From assembly GCF_023278565.1 (NCBI RefSeq), contig NC_064681.1, positions 3,844,001 to 3,908,000 on the forward strand: a stretch of 64,000 nt of DNA, written 5' to 3'. Both the position numbers and the translations under genes were made by a program. The stretch is from Colletotrichum lupini. Its lineage: Eukaryota > Ascomycota > Sordariomycetes > Glomerellales > Glomerellaceae. The notes under the pieces are model-generated. The model searched no databases, was not told the origin of the DNA, and saw only the letters and a list, made by a program, of their open reading frames with translations. Below, piece after piece: positions 1 through 12,586 of this stretch. How positions within the stretch are numbered: the stretch's first letter is position 1; the number at the start of each line of letters is the position of its first letter.

Positions 1-465
1 TTCAAGAATTGGGAGGTCTCGACCGCCATGCTGCCTAGAGTCTGGCCTGGGGGAACGGGCCCGGTTCAGGGGTAGCCCCGGAAAAGTGGGGACGATGGGA
101 CCGGGGAAATCAGGCAGTCTACCCCGGCTGAGCGGCACGACGCTCGGTAGCGTTTATTAGTGGCAGTTCTGCCTGAAATTCATCCCCGTCCGATGCCATG
201 TGAGTTGCGTTAGGAGTTTGACTTCATCCTTGAGATTGTATGAAGTTGATGTGCAGTTGCTGAATATAAAGATGAGAGGGAACCGCCATTGGAAATCTAC
301 ATTAGGAGAGTCATCCCCTTCAAGCAGATCATTGTTGCCTATCCTCATCAACAACCAAGCTCAACACACGTACAGGATATGTACATTCTTTACGATAAGA
401 AGAATCCTTCAGATCACATCTCACACATTCAAATGCCTCCCGTTTCAGCTCAAGAAACCGCCACC
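1..465. other. left-edge gene-free stretch and upstream region of the peptidase gene
   Basis: No convincing reading frame is seen here. A TATAAA sequence at 265-270 lies about 196 bp before the first ATG of the peptidase gene and may be its promoter element; the bases directly before the ATG (gccaccATG) are an excellent eukaryotic initiation context. The first 150 bp are rich in short G and C runs and I see no function in them. Confidence 0.4.
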
Positions 466-2855
466 ATGTCTCTCAGATTTAACAACTTCACTGACGGTGA
501 GACGGTTCACCAGGTACGTGATGAACGCACACCATCACTAAGAGCACATCGTCTGAAAGATACGCTTCTGACTTTGCCCTCAAATAGCGCTGTGTAATCA
601 TCAAAGGAACCTACACGCCGGGCTCTAACGTTTGCGATGACTTTGCAACAGTCGAGGCTAACGACAGTACAAACACGACTTTCCCAACCCAAACCTGGCC
701 CATCGCAGATAACAGGATCAAAATCATCGCCCTACTCTCACCAGGCCTCAACACACTCACCATCACCCGCACATCCGGCACTCAAACCATCGCCAACGAG
801 CTCAACCTAACATACATCCCCCTCCTCCAATCACCCCCTCTCCACCTCGCCGTAATGGTCGCAAAGGACTCCCCTCTCCTCATCGACTGCCCGCCCCTCA
901 AACACGGAGCCTCTTCCACAGCCCATGCTTCCCTCGACGCCGCCATCGCCAAGCTCCGCATGTCTGCGTACATGTGGCAGGCCCTCACCGCCGAAGACAT
1001 GCGACTCAAGGGTCTCGGTCGTCGCTCCTTTAGGCTGGAGGAGGAATGGGCTGCCGACACGACTAGCCGCGAGTTTCTGAACGGGCTGCATGAAGCTGCT
1101 CTCTTTGACAGTGGTGCCATGCGCTCCACTGCCAAAGTCCATATTATTCGATCGGAGAGGACGACGGCAGAGATCCGTGACGCGGAGGTTGCACAACAGA
1201 ACGAGACCGCAAAGTCAAGAGATGGATTGTTTGACTACTTTTTGGATGCCCTTGCGGCCCAGGGCTCGCCTTTCGAGGCTTCGGCGCATCCAGTTGTCGC
1301 GGGTATGATTCTTGATTCGCACTTTTCTGTGAGCAAGAAACTCATCCTCGGTCACGCCGCACTGGGATGCCATAACCCGACTGGTGTGTCCCTCGGCATG
1401 ATGGGCAGTCACCTGACGTACTCGTGGCCTCGGTTCCTAGAGGAAGTCTCGGACTGTCTTCTCGACACTCGCGCCCCGGGACAGACAGTCGGCGACGACA
1501 ACGGAGAGTGCGGGACGTTCTGGGAGGCTTGTTCGATCGGGCAGGGCGCGTTCTTGCACGAGGTCGGACATGCTTTTGGGGCTCCGCATACGACTGGTAT
1601 CATGGCGCGCGGGTATTCTGGCCATTGGCCCCGAAACTTCCTTGTCAAGACGGCGTACTCTCAGAAGGTCAACAAGGAAGGTTTTGTCGTGGTTGATGGG
1701 CAGACGGAGAACGATGCTAGGTGGGATCTGCGGGATGCCCTGTCCTTCCGGTCCCTCAACCACTTCTGGCTACCCGGCGATACCAGACTGTCAGCGGTGC
1801 AGCGATCGAGCGCCCCGACTGTCTCGCTCATCAACATTGAGACTGATGATGTCGGAGTTGAGATTGCTTGCGCAGCCAACCTCGCTCGCATGGAGTTCAA
1901 CGACAAAGCTGAACTCCTTCCATCCGTGGATTGCCCGGCCTGGAAAGTGTCTTACACTCTCAAGGAACTCGAAGCCCGCTACTCCCGCGACGAGAGCCTG
2001 AAGCTCTACGTGCTCGGTATGAACGGCAAGACCAAGACGGTGCGCGATCTCTGGCGTCTCTTCTCATCGACCACGTACGTCCGCATTCCCGGGTCGGACG
2101 TCCTTCTGCGCAAGCGATCCGTCGTGACGAAGGACCTCGAGGAGTCGGCCGATGATGGCGAGGGAGAAAAGTTCTGGTCGTGGGCGACGCTGCTTACACG
2201 CCGCAAGAGCGCTGGGTCTGTTGTGCGGGCGAACTCGGTGGATGTGCGGACTGGATGTATCCTTGACGGCGCGTATGTGCATTTCCCTGACGGCGATCGT
2301 GTGAACTGTGGTCCTCGGATCAATAAGTGGGGTGGTGGGGAGCATACGTTTGGCGGTCATGCCTCCGAGGAGGTTAAGATCCCTAAGGGTGCAGAGATTG
2401 TCAAGATTGAGGTGTCTAGAGAGGAGGACACCCTGCGCGGTATGAGGATTCACCTGAGTGATGGCTCGTCTGGTGGTGCTTTGACGGGATATGAGGATGT
2501 TCCCGAGACCTCGACTCTTGGTAAGTAACCTGGTGTCCAATTTGCCACATGAGATTACTGACTTGGTATAACAAAACAGAGGCGCAAGCAGACGAGTGTA
2601 TTGTCGGATTCTATGGCCGCAGCTGGTGGGGTAGCAACTTTGATGGCTTGGTTGAGTTTGGCATCATTACCGCTCCCAAAGACTTTGAGTTGCCGGACGT
2701 TGTGTACGGAATGATGGAACTTCAGAACACGGAAGGAGGCCTCGGGGTATGAATCTTTTGCTGCTATATGACATCGCCGAAGACAGGCAGCTAACATCCT
2801 TTAGCGTGAGGCAGATTTTGAGAATGGGGAGGAGGAAATGGACGACGAGGAGTAG
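466..2855 (+). CDS. zinc metallopeptidase (Metallopep family) with C-terminal jacalin-like lectin domain
   Basis: Four exons are proposed: 466-513, 588-2520, 2580-2746 and 2805-2855, giving about 732 residues. All junctions keep the frame, each intron begins with GT and ends in AG, and the introns carry CTGAC or CTAAC branch-like sites. The zinc-binding motif HEVGHAFGAPH (HExxHxxxxxH) is at about residues 340-350, so the protein should be a metzincin-like peptidase with three zinc histidines and Glu341 as the general base. The last ~140 residues, after the TGCILDG motif, have the glycine-rich beta pattern of a jacalin-like domain, ending in an acidic tail. This peptidase-plus-lectin order matches the uncharacterised fungal Metallopep family (PF12044-like). 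I see no clear signal peptide at the N-terminus, so secretion is uncertain. The start was chosen because ATG 466 has a perfect initiation context and the first exon splices in frame. It converges on the glycosyltransferase gene downstream, with 158 bp between them. Confidence 0.85.
514..587 (+). other. intron 1 of the metallopeptidase gene
   Basis: 74-nt intron with donor GTACGT and acceptor ATAG, with CTGAC inside. Removing it joins codon 16 (Gln) to an Arg-Cys-Val stretch in the frame of the main exon. Without splicing the ATG at 466 would soon hit a stop. Confidence 0.75.
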
Positions 2856-3013
2856 ATGGCGACGGCTTGCGGTTGCTGGAGCTGAACCAGCCTGGGAGAT
2901 CTACACTGATAGAGAAGTCATGATCGAATAATTGCGTGCAGTATCTCTTTTGCCTGCAAGGCCAGGTTGCTGATTAGGTAGTCTTGTTGTCATTTGAATA
3001 CCATACAATTTGC

Positions 3014-4441
3014 TCAACTTGACGAAGGCACCGTCGACTGAGCTAAACGCATAATCTCTTCTTCAATCATTCGCAACGGATCAAACGTGTCCGCTTCTTT
3101 CCTAAGCTCCTCTGCTCGTCTCTTATACTTCTCATCACCCAGAACCTCTGTGACTGCCTGCTCCACGGCGCTCACAGATGGAGGTGACTCGGCTAGAAAC
3201 GCCCCCAAGCCAGACCATTCGATCCTTCTCCCAATGTCTGGCTTGTCAAACGTGTTGCCTGCTTGCACCATAGGAAGACCATTCGAAACCGCACGCTGAA
3301 ACCCTCCGTACCCGCTGTTCGACACAAAGACGTCCGCGTGTGCCAGAATCGCGTCATACGGGAAGTAATCCACCACCCGAGCATTTGCGGGCAATTTCCG
3401 GTCCTTGAAAGTGCTTGTGTCGAGAGTTGCTCCGGTCACGCAAAGACACGCGACGACTAGAACATCGGGATGTGTAGCGAAGGCCTTCATTGTCGGGATG
3501 ATGAGTTCTTTGTGGTCCAGGACTTCCGTTCCCTGGGCCACAAAGATGATCTTCTTGCGATTGAGATTTGATACCTGGAGAGATGAGCTGTTTGAGAGAA
3601 CGTCATTGAACCACGTTGGATATGTGAGGTCAGCTGGAATAGGTTTGATCGGGAGTGTGCCCGCGAACTTGATTTTCCGTGGCCAGTCGGATGACGGAAA
3701 CTCGAGACTCCGGAGACACATCTGCAGGACTGTGTCGTGACAGACTGTCGATGCGTCCCAGAAGGGATGTTCCATGCTCGTTGAGAGTCCATCGTAAAGG
3801 CACTCAACGGGCTTGGGACATCCCATCATTCCCAAAACCCACCTCGCGCGATCTTCAGCAGGGCTGTTCCACGTCTCCTTGAATGCTTTCGCATTCCTTG
3901 TCCGCCCTTTCTCACTGTCATCGAAAGGGAGTCCAGATCCCCATGGTGGCCGCTCAGGGCTGGTCCAGAACACTGGCACGACACCGATCCCGATAGTCCG
4001 AACAACCTCATCATCTGCAAACAGTTCTGGCAAGTCGGTGCCCAACTTCAACGCCAGCGTCCCAGAAAAGCACGTATCCGACAGAACGATGATTTGGCAG
4101 CCGGGCTCTCGTCGCCTCATACCCGCCAACGCCACCCGCACTGACTCCAGCCCGCTTGGTAGCAACGAGATGAATCCCCCATCGAGAGATGCGGCAAGTC
4201 TCGTGGCTGGATCCGATGCGTGTGCGATGTCTGGCCAGCGAGATGGATCGTCGAGGGTTTTCCAGAGTCCGATGATGGGACTGAAGTGGGCGCCGACTGC
4301 CTCGATTATCGGCTTCCACCTCTGTGTTCCCAAGACCGTGACGTCGAAGCCGGTGCTGATGAGATATTTGGTGATTTGAAGCGCTGGTCGCATGTGTCCC
4401 TCGCGTGGAGGTACAGCGTAGAGAACCAAGGGTTTTGTCAT
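3014..4441 (-). CDS. UDP-glycosyltransferase-like protein (GT-B fold, MGT/UGT type)
   Basis: The single-exon frame encodes about 475 residues from the ATG at 4441. The N-terminus TKPLVLYAVPPREGHMRP is the usual opening of GT-B glycosyltransferases, with the conserved Gly-His (His16) that serves as catalytic base in family 1. Near residues 365-420, FVSNSGYGGFQRAVSNG followed by LPMVQAG and a DKP element is the nucleotide-sugar donor site seen in fungal and bacterial UGT/MGT enzymes. It probably moves a sugar from a UDP donor to a small lipophilic molecule in the cytosol; the acceptor cannot be read from sequence. The frame stays open to an ATG at 4516, but those 25 extra residues do not resemble the family, so the inner start is preferred. 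The gene is convergent with the peptidase gene. No introns or frame breaks are seen. Confidence 0.85.
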   Translation of the reverse strand: MTKPLVLYAVPPREGHMRPALQITKYLISTGFDVTVLGTQRWKPIIEAVGAHFSPIIGLWKTLDDPSRWPDIAHASDPATRLAASLDGGFISLLPSGLESVRVALAGMRRREPGCQIIVLSDTCFSGTLALKLGTDLPELFADDEVVRTIGIGVVPVFWTSPERPPWGSGLPFDDSEKGRTRNAKAFKETWNSPAEDRARWVLGMMGCPKPVECLYDGLSTSMEHPFWDASTVCHDTVLQMCLRSLEFPSSDWPRKIKFAGTLPIKPIPADLTYPTWFNDVLSNSSSLQVSNLNRKKIIFVAQGTEVLDHKELIIPTMKAFATHPDVLVVACLCVTGATLDTSTFKDRKLPANARVVDYFPYDAILAHADVFVSNSGYGGFQRAVSNGLPMVQAGNTFDKPDIGRRIEWSGLGAFLAESPPSVSAVEQAVTEVLGDEKYKRRAEELRKEADTFDPLRMIEEEIMRLAQSTVPSSS

Positions 4442-5688
4442 TTTTTGGACCAGCATTGTGTCTGGTCGGATGTCATGAGCTACTAGAAAAGAACGAAAGG
4501 AAGCACACGGTTCCAATATCTCTTACCTCTTGTCAAGTCGTCATTGAGATAAGTGTTTGGACCGGGTAGTTGTCCAGTTCTCGTTATCAGAGCTAACTCA
4601 ATTAGCAGATGAGTCCGGGGTCCTAAATTGCTGTCAGATAAGCAAGGGCCGTACGAATTAAGAACGCTGAGGTTGAAGATCAAAGCTTGTCTGGAAGTAC
4701 ACGAGTCAGCCTTAGATTGAGCCCCAAAACCACGTTCAACCACATTTCGACCCAGGGAGATTGGAGTCTCAAGGGGTTTTGACGGGGTAAAGTCAAAGTG
4801 GCTGCTTCGATCCATCGAGCGATGAAAATTGATGCCATTTGAATCCACTGCTTTTATGTAGTGCTCATATGACACCTCAATCACATCAGATCCTAGTGAT
4901 AAGGGATTTCGTTTTTATCTCAACCCAAAAGTCACTGGGTTCACTGCATGGGACCCCCTTGATTGCTTTCACTTATTTTGAGTTTGCAAACAACACGCGT
5001 ATGGAGAAGGTCGAATTGAGACAGATATCGATAATCGCCTGACTCGGGGACCGCGATATGTGTTGCGATGACTCTTTCGGCATCAGGTCATCATTTGGAC
5101 CCAAGTCTCAGCTTCGCATCCGTATGCAGCATCCTCGAGCACATAAAAATTTGAGAAGCAGAGCGAGAAATCATTCAGACCACTAGAACGACGCCAGGAA
5201 AGGAAATTTAGAAGCCTTAACACCAACACCATTTTAACAGCACATTGAGACATAGGTTGGATGGTCGATGACTGCCAGAGCTTCTAGAAAACCAGGGCTT
5301 GGAGTTTTCGTGTCATTGACACCGATGCTTTACAGACTTGCAGAATGTGCAGCTCAGTTTATCAGACCATTTCTAGTGTTAATTTCAAGGAACATGAAGG
5401 CTAGAAACTCAGGATCAGGACCATGGTGGTTGCGCGAACCAATGGATTATGTTCACGCTCCAATCTCAGATGGGTGGGTGTATTTAATTGTCGTTGGCTG
5501 CCTTCATGCAGGTTGAGCGCTTACGCCAATTGAGGTTCGTCATCAAGCGCTCTGCTGCCTAAAGTAAGGCTTTCATCAGGCAATGACAAATTGAGGGGCA
5601 ATGCAAGATTTGCTCATGAGTTCCAGAAGGGGCTCTTGTGCTGATCGTGCTTTCGAACCTAGTAGCTTCGATCAGTTGGAGAGGTTTC
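4442..5688. other. gene-free interval upstream of the glycosyltransferase gene
   Basis: About 1.25 kb of ordinary base composition between the glycosyltransferase start and the first copia LTR. Only short unconnected reading frames occur. It presumably contains the glycosyltransferase promoter, read leftward; I cannot point to a specific element. The last 5 bp before the LTR are gtttc and are not repeated at the far side of the element. Confidence 0.4.
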
Positions 5689-5893
5689 TGTCGGATTGGA
5701 AGTCTAATTCGACCGCGGCATACAGCCGACTGCGCAGGGGCCAATTAGGGGCCCTATTTACGATTATCGTAGCTAGCCTAACCTACGGTTAGAACCTCCT
5801 TTTTATACCTACTACGTAGATATTTATATAGTTTAATTAATCTCTTTATTAACTACGGTTCGAACTAACTACTTTATAATAGGGATACTAATA
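5689..5893 (+). repeat. 5' LTR of copia copy 1
   Basis: 205 bp beginning TGTCGGATT and ending with the RIP-altered TACTAATA. It matches the 3' LTR at 12336-12540 throughout, with mostly C/T and G/A differences. The outer (left) part is less mutated than the same part of the 3' LTR. Confidence 0.9.
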
Positions 5894-8800
5894 CTAATTA
5901 GTAATTAAATTCTACTATTATAAATTAGTAAGGTATTTTGTTATATAAAAGAGACGACTTTTTAATACTATATAGGATAGGAGATTCGTATTAATTAACC
6001 TTACGGAAGTAGACGAAAAAGGAGGCGATTCTTAAATACCGTACGGAATTAAGTAATTATAGCCCTTTATTACTTACGAGAGGTCGACGTTTATTATATT
6101 AAACTATATTAATTAACAGAACCGCTTAAGCAACTAGCCTTTTATTATTACCCCGAGTAGCTTTTTTACTAAACGACTTTTTTATAGCCGGCCCGCGATT
6201 AGAAATTAACTAAGTAATAAAAGGGATTGCTAGTAAGCGATAATTACCTAACCGTAATTAAGCTACGAAAAAGACTACTTAAAAAATATAAAATAGGGTA
6301 CTAAAAGGCTATAAAAAATAAGATCTCTAAGGTATTTAACCCTACTGCGTACGAGTAATAAGTAGGTATTTTTAATAATTTCTTTAAAATATACGATCTT
6401 ATAAAAAAGAGGGCTTAACTTCGTTAATTATACTTAACGGCCTATACGGTTCTTAATAGCCTATATAGCTCCTCTACGAGCCGCCCGGCGTTTACTTTCG
6501 ACTATTCTTATAGAATACCGCCTTAAAAAAGGTAGGTTAAAAAAGGAAGCTATTTAGAGATTATAAAGAGCACGAGGCTTAGGAGGCTAAAAGTATATAG
6601 GATAGCGGAAATCGGTAATTAATAAAGATCCCGAGATTAATTACTATATCTTTTTATAGTAATATAAACGTCTACCGCTACTATTATAAAAAGGAACTAC
6701 TAAAACCTACTATTTTATACTAAACGAAAAGGAGGATCTTAGTAAGTATAATAGCTAGCGATTTAAAAAGGTAATAGTAATTACTAAAAATAGTAAAAAC
6801 GAAAGTAGTAGCGAAATAGTAAAAAGAAGCGGGAATCTCTTAGACCTTAATAAATTCGTCGGGTAGCAAAAGCACGGATTTATTATAACTAGTGCGCAAA
6901 TTAAATATATTCCTATTAAGATTAAACACGTTAATAATTATTAATATAGGCACAAGCTAGAGCACGACCCTTAGCGAGTTAGGGTAAAGAAAAAGAGGAC
7001 GAAACCCGATCTTAAATAGAATCCTAATCCCTTATAAATAAGTAAATATTAACCCGGACTATTAGGGGATATAGATATATAGAATCGCAGATTAGCCTAA
7101 CGGTAAGTAAATTAACGTAATATTAATCTATTTAACTAAGGTTTACGAGAAAAAGGGGCTATAGGGGCAACCCCTATTTTATAAAATCGTAAACGACCTA
7201 AGCTACTAGCTAGATAAATAGTTCGCGAGCGTAAGCTTAGGAATTATAAAAGTAGTTAATAAATTCTTTTACGGGCGAGGGGTATTACTAGCGTAATTAT
7301 AATCGCAGGAGCTATATAAAATATTAATAACGATAATTATAAAAAAGGAATTCGTACTATAGAACTAGGCCTAGGTTAATAGAGCGTATAATCGCTTTAA
7401 CGAATTTAGAAAAAGGGTAAACGACCTAGATTTCCTCCCTATAATTACTAACGGAAATCTATTATTATAAAAGGATATACCGGGGCAAAATATAGTACTA
7501 GAAGTACGATAATTAATAATTTTACTTATTTTGATTTATAACTTATTATTATTACTAACGCGAAATTCGGCGCCGATCGGTTAATAAAAAAGGAGGTAGA
7601 TAACTTAAAGTTATTAATAATACGTAGCGACGTAGGGATCGTATATAGATACTAAAAATCTAGCGGTAAATACGAAGTAATTTATAGACCTTAAAAAGAT
7701 CTTCTTAAAAGAGAAATTGTACTCTAGGGGGAAGTATAAGGTCTTATAAAAAACCCTAACGATGTTTTATAATTATTACGAAAAAGTCGGAATTAGGGAA
7801 TACTAATACTATTTAGTAATTAATATTATACTTATAAGCAAAGCCTCTAATTATTATTACGAAGCGGTACGTAATCTCGATTAAAACGACTTTTTTAGTA
7901 TAATTAACGTAATCCGAAGCCGCTTTAAGACTTACGATAAGAACTTAGAGCTCTTATCTAAGCTACGAGCGATTTTTTTTATATTTATAACTAGGATAAT
8001 AAAGGGTAAATTGCGAGTAAAGATCCTCGAAGAGCTTATCGATCGAATTAATAAGCTAGCGAAAACCTAGCTAAATAAGAGGATAAACGAGCGGAAAGTC
8101 GGATATTTTTATACTATAATTTAGTATATACTAGAAATAAAAATCACTTTATACTAAGTACCCGAAGATTACGAAACGCTCTACTCGAGGCTAAGATCTA
8201 GCTTTAATATTAAAACGAAAATACTATACTAAACCTACCTCTAAGTATACGACGGCCCTTATTAATAATATTAGGTCGATCGAACGTATAATAAAAAGGG
8301 AAAAGAGGCTAGATACGGTAATCGCTAATAAGGAGGCTTAAATTCGTTAAATAAGTAGAGATTTAACTTATAAATAAAGTAATAGAAAAAGTAATACTAT
8401 ATTTATAAAAAAGATAGATATTAGTTAAGTAATTATTCTAAAAAAGAGCGTACTAAATCGTACGAATAGTATAAAAAGTCGAGGGTAGTAAATAGTAAAA
8501 CTAGCCCTCGTTAGTTTAACTAATTCCTCGTTATATATAAGGGTAGATCCGGGGGTATAAAACCTAGCGACGGTAGCTAAAGTAGCGGCCTAAAGTATAT
8601 ACCCCCTATAAAAAATTTAAAAAATAAGGAAGATCTTATCCCCTATACTAACGAATTAGATTATAATAAAATCGAAGATATTAACTACTCTTTTTTTACC
8701 CCGTTAGCCTTTAGAGAATATACGAGGCTAAACGAATAGAGGGTAATAAAAGCTTTTAATAAATAGGCTTTTATATACGGATAGTAAGGGAAGGTCCCTT

Positions 8801-9399
8801 AGATAACGGATATAAAGGCGGCTAAAAGGGCGAATTTAATAGGGCTAAAGCCTATTATCTTAATAATTAAAAAGAAGACGCTATCTTTCTTAATATTTAA
8901 AAAAAAGGAATATAGTACTAAGTATATTTAAGGGTAGCTAGAGGGGTCCTTTTTATACTACTTAGATCTCTCAAATATTAAGCTTATATAGGCATTCTAT
9001 ACGAACGAAAAGTACGGCCTAGACGATTTTTATAAGATTATCTTAGATACTAAGGTATTATAATAATTAACTAAAGGAAAAAGGTAATTCTAAGTACTAT
9101 AGAAAATCGCGCTAGTAATACTTAATATATTAATAGTAAGTATTATAAGGATTAGTTTCGGCTTAGGTAAGGAAATTATCGCCCTAAGTATAATAGAAAT
9201 AGAGATATACTTCGGAACGATAACTTTTTATATTTTGCTTATTAATACCCTATTTCTCTTATATTTAAAAGATATAGATCGACTAGGTATTATATTTAAT
9301 AATACGAGGAATAGAATTTCTAGTAGTAAGTACTTCGAGATAGTCGAACGACGATAGGGGTATGCGTTTATAAAGCTTACTAACGATACGAAGTCGATT

Positions 9400-12180
9400 A
9401 ATTACTTAACAAAAAGTGAGCTTAAAGGATTATACTAAAGATTTGGGCACCCGTTAGTTACGAGGCTATATAACTTCTTAGAATAATTAAGTAATAATAA
9501 TATCGAAATAGGGGCGCTAGAGTAGTTAATAAAAGTATGTTATTAATACTAAATAAATACGCAGAGCCTACGTAGATTTAAGTTTAAATTACGTAATAAG
9601 CTTAACTTTAATTAAGAAATAGTCGTTAATATTTTCTATTTAAATAGTCGGCTAGTACTATATATAATTAACGTAGCTATATCCTTCTAAGTAGGGCAAT
9701 TCCTCCGGGATTTATAAGCAAAGATAGTATGGGTAGCCCTATAAAAAAGCTAGATCGATATATACTAAGGACCGCTAAATAGTATTAGAACCGACGCTAG
9801 TACTAGCTTTAAGTTAGTAAAATTTAAAAATAATACGACGGCCTACGGTATCTAGCTAAAAGTCGTACCCGTTAAAGCGTACTATAGTATTAAAAAAGTA
9901 AAAAGGGCATACTAGTAGTTAAAAAGGGCGTTTAGAATTATTAAAGAGGAAAATCCGGATTTTACTAACGACGAATGCCTCTAAATAGTACTTAAATACT
10001 ATAACGATATTATAGGGCCTAACGGACTTATACTAACGCTATTAGTATTTAGAGTATATTTAAGAACGACCTTAGCCTTACTACTATTACTAGGTATAAG
10101 TTAACGAGCCCGAGTAATTAAAAAAGTAATATAGGCACTGCGCGAGGTAAGTATAAAAAGGTAAGTTAATAAAGTAATTACTACGCATAATAGGCCCGAT
10201 ATAGGGGATAATTTAAATATACTACTAAATTCGGATATATAAGTATAGCGCGAAATTACTTAATAGTAGACTAGGCTATATAAGTTAATTTTTATTAACG
10301 AGCGCTCTTATATAGTTACGAGAGATCGCGACTAGCTACTCGAAGTATTAATTATAATAGTTAGACCGTACTATATAGATCTTAACGAGGTAATTTCTAA
10401 CTTATAAAAAGAAGAAGAGCTAGGGGAAATTATATAACCCGTAGTAGAGGTATAGGAAATTATCTTTAACGAAATCGTCGTAATAGTACTAATAAACGAC
10501 GAGGAAAAGGATATTGCTAAAAGGGTATTAATATTATTAGCGAGACGTTATAGAAGACTACGACGGCAAGCCCTAACGCGGCAATTTATTATTAGTAACG
10601 AGGTAATTAACACTTTTTATATAGTAAAAGAGAAAGCCGATTTCGAGCTAGTAGTTAAACTACGTAAAGAAGGCGTAATTATAATTATTAAAAAGCTATA
10701 TAAAGGATTAAATCTTATTGAAGTAAATACTCTTTATAATCGAGGGGTCTATCGATTTATGTTATACGACTTAGAAAAATATATAAACCTCTATATATTT
10801 AAATTACGAATAGTTCGTAAGATTAAAGGGAAAGGAATACCCTAGCCGTACGAGAAGTCTAGATACGTAATTTAGGGGTATAGCAACGTTAAAAAGGCGA
10901 CGCTACTTATATAATTACTTACTATATAGCGCTATAGCTAACGATTAATAATAGTACTAATAGCATTACTACAGAAGAAGGGATACGAGATTTAGAGCCG
11001 TAATATTACCTAGGCCTATATTTAATCGGCCACAGGGCTTATAAAGAGAATCCTAGCCTATTTACCGAAGGAAATAGCTAGTAAGTATTTAAAAAGTACG
11101 ATTATTAAAGTGCTTAAGCCACTATATAGGCTTATAGAATCGGGTACCTATTAATAGGCTACTTACTACGATTTTTATATTAATTAACTATTAATAGTTA
11201 CCTTTACGTACGACCCGTGCTTACTAGTTATAGAGTACGAAGGCGACTAATTTAGGATTATCGGAATATAGACCGATAATATATTAGGCCTATCCGATAT
11301 TAACTTTATAAAAAAAGAGGATAAGGAGCTTTAAAAAGCGGGCTTTATAGCGAAGCTAAAAGAGGTCCTTATAATAAATACCCCCCTAGTATTTAACGGC
11401 GGGATTTTTATAATCGAAGGGGAAACTATCGTTTTTTAATAAAAGGGGTAGGGCGAGAAGATTAACCTTATTAATCTAAACGTAACTAACGTTAAGAAGC
11501 GGTATAAGGCTAAGCTTATATAAGGGGTATATATTATCAGTATTTATTAGCCCGAGGTAACTTTTAACTATACTAAAGTAGCATAGGCTATAGATCTAAC
11601 TAAACGAGACGTCGAGGTACTTAATAAGCGGCTTAAGTAGTAATAAACGAGTCTCGATCGAGGTCTCGTTTATTACCCGATTAACCTTACGATAAGTAAG
11701 CTCTACGTCTTCGTTAATAAGTTATTTATAAATAATAACGACCTTACTTCGTAATTAGGGTATATTATTATCCTAATTAACGAGAGTATAAGCGAGAGCG
11801 AATTTACTATATATAGTAATATAATCTATTACTTATTAACTAAAAATAAGTAAGTAACGAGAAGTATACTAGCGTCGGAGGTCTACGGTATAATTAACGG
11901 CGTTAACCTCTTTTATATAATTTTAATAACGCTAAAGAAGATTACCGATCGAATTAGCCTTTTACCTATTCTAACGGTTATTTATACCGATTCTTACTCG
12001 CTATATAAATACCTTATTAAATTAAGAACGACGAAGGAAAAGAGGCTTATAATCGATATTATAGCCCTTAGGTAATCGTACGAAAGGCGCGAGATACTCG
12101 AGATCCGTTAGATTAATAATAAAAATAACCTCGTAAACGCTTTTATAAAAGTAGTACTAAATAAGGGATTAGAGTAATTC
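9400..12180 (+). pseudogene. degenerate copia pol (integrase, reverse transcriptase, RNase H) of copy 1
   Basis: This is a broken polyprotein whose frame is interrupted by RIP-type TAG and TAA codons. Recognisable pieces in order are the GAG-pre-integrase motif around 9430-9490, integrase core segments (FYLNSR, TDASTSF, KEENPDF) around 9.6-10.0 kb, the reverse transcriptase around 10.9-11.3 kb with the copia hallmark LKPLY followed by ESGTY, and RNase H near 11.8 kb. Integrase lying before reverse transcriptase separates it from Ty3/gypsy. It is not expected to be active. Confidence 0.8.
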
Positions 12181-12335
12181 GTAAGTAATAAAAGAGTTAT
12201 TATATAAATAGAGGGATAGGTTATATAAAAAGAGTAGAGAAAAGGGGGAAAAGGAGACGACTTAGTAGACGGGCCCGAGGTCGAATTATACCTCTAACCG
12301 TAGTAGTTAAATCGATAAAAAAAAGAGAAAGTTAG

Positions 12336-12540
12336 TATCGGATTAGAAATCTAATTTAACCGCGGTATATAGCCGACTACGTAGGGGCTAATTAGGGGCC
12401 CTATTTATAATTATCGTAGCTAGCCTAACCTACGGTTAGAACCTCCTTTTTATACTTATTACGTAGATATTTATATAGTTTAATTAATCTCTTCGTTAAC
12501 TATAGTTCGAACTAACTACCCTATAATAGGGATACTAATA
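12336..12540 (+). repeat. 3' LTR of copia copy 1
   Basis: 205 bp, preceded by an A-rich purine run (near 12316-12331) that is the likely polypurine tract. It is more RIP-mutated in its first half than the 5' LTR. No 5-bp target duplication is found with the left flank. Confidence 0.9.
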
Positions 12541-12586
12541 AAGAACTAGTACATGAGAAGAAGAGTCTTTTGATCACCGAGTTCTC

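Larger units (their letters stand above)
5689..12540 (+). mobile_element. RIP-mutated Ty1/copia LTR retrotransposon, copy 1
   Basis: The 6852-bp element has 205-bp direct LTRs (5689-5893 and 12336-12540) and is collinear with the copy at 34542-41389. Reading through the many TAG/TAA stops in frame shows the Ty1/copia order: a GAG-pre-integrase segment near 9420-9600 (FGHPSVTRLYN-like), integrase to about 10.1 kb, copia-type reverse transcriptase near 10.9-11.45 kb (NIT-AYI then VLKPLY-LIESGTY), and RNase H near 11.78-12.18 kb. CpA and TpG are nearly absent while CpG is kept, which fits RIP, and no functional polyprotein remains. The 5-bp flanks (gtttc left, aagaa right) do not match, unlike copy 2. 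It ends 46 bp beyond the stop codon of the WSC gene. Confidence 0.9.
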
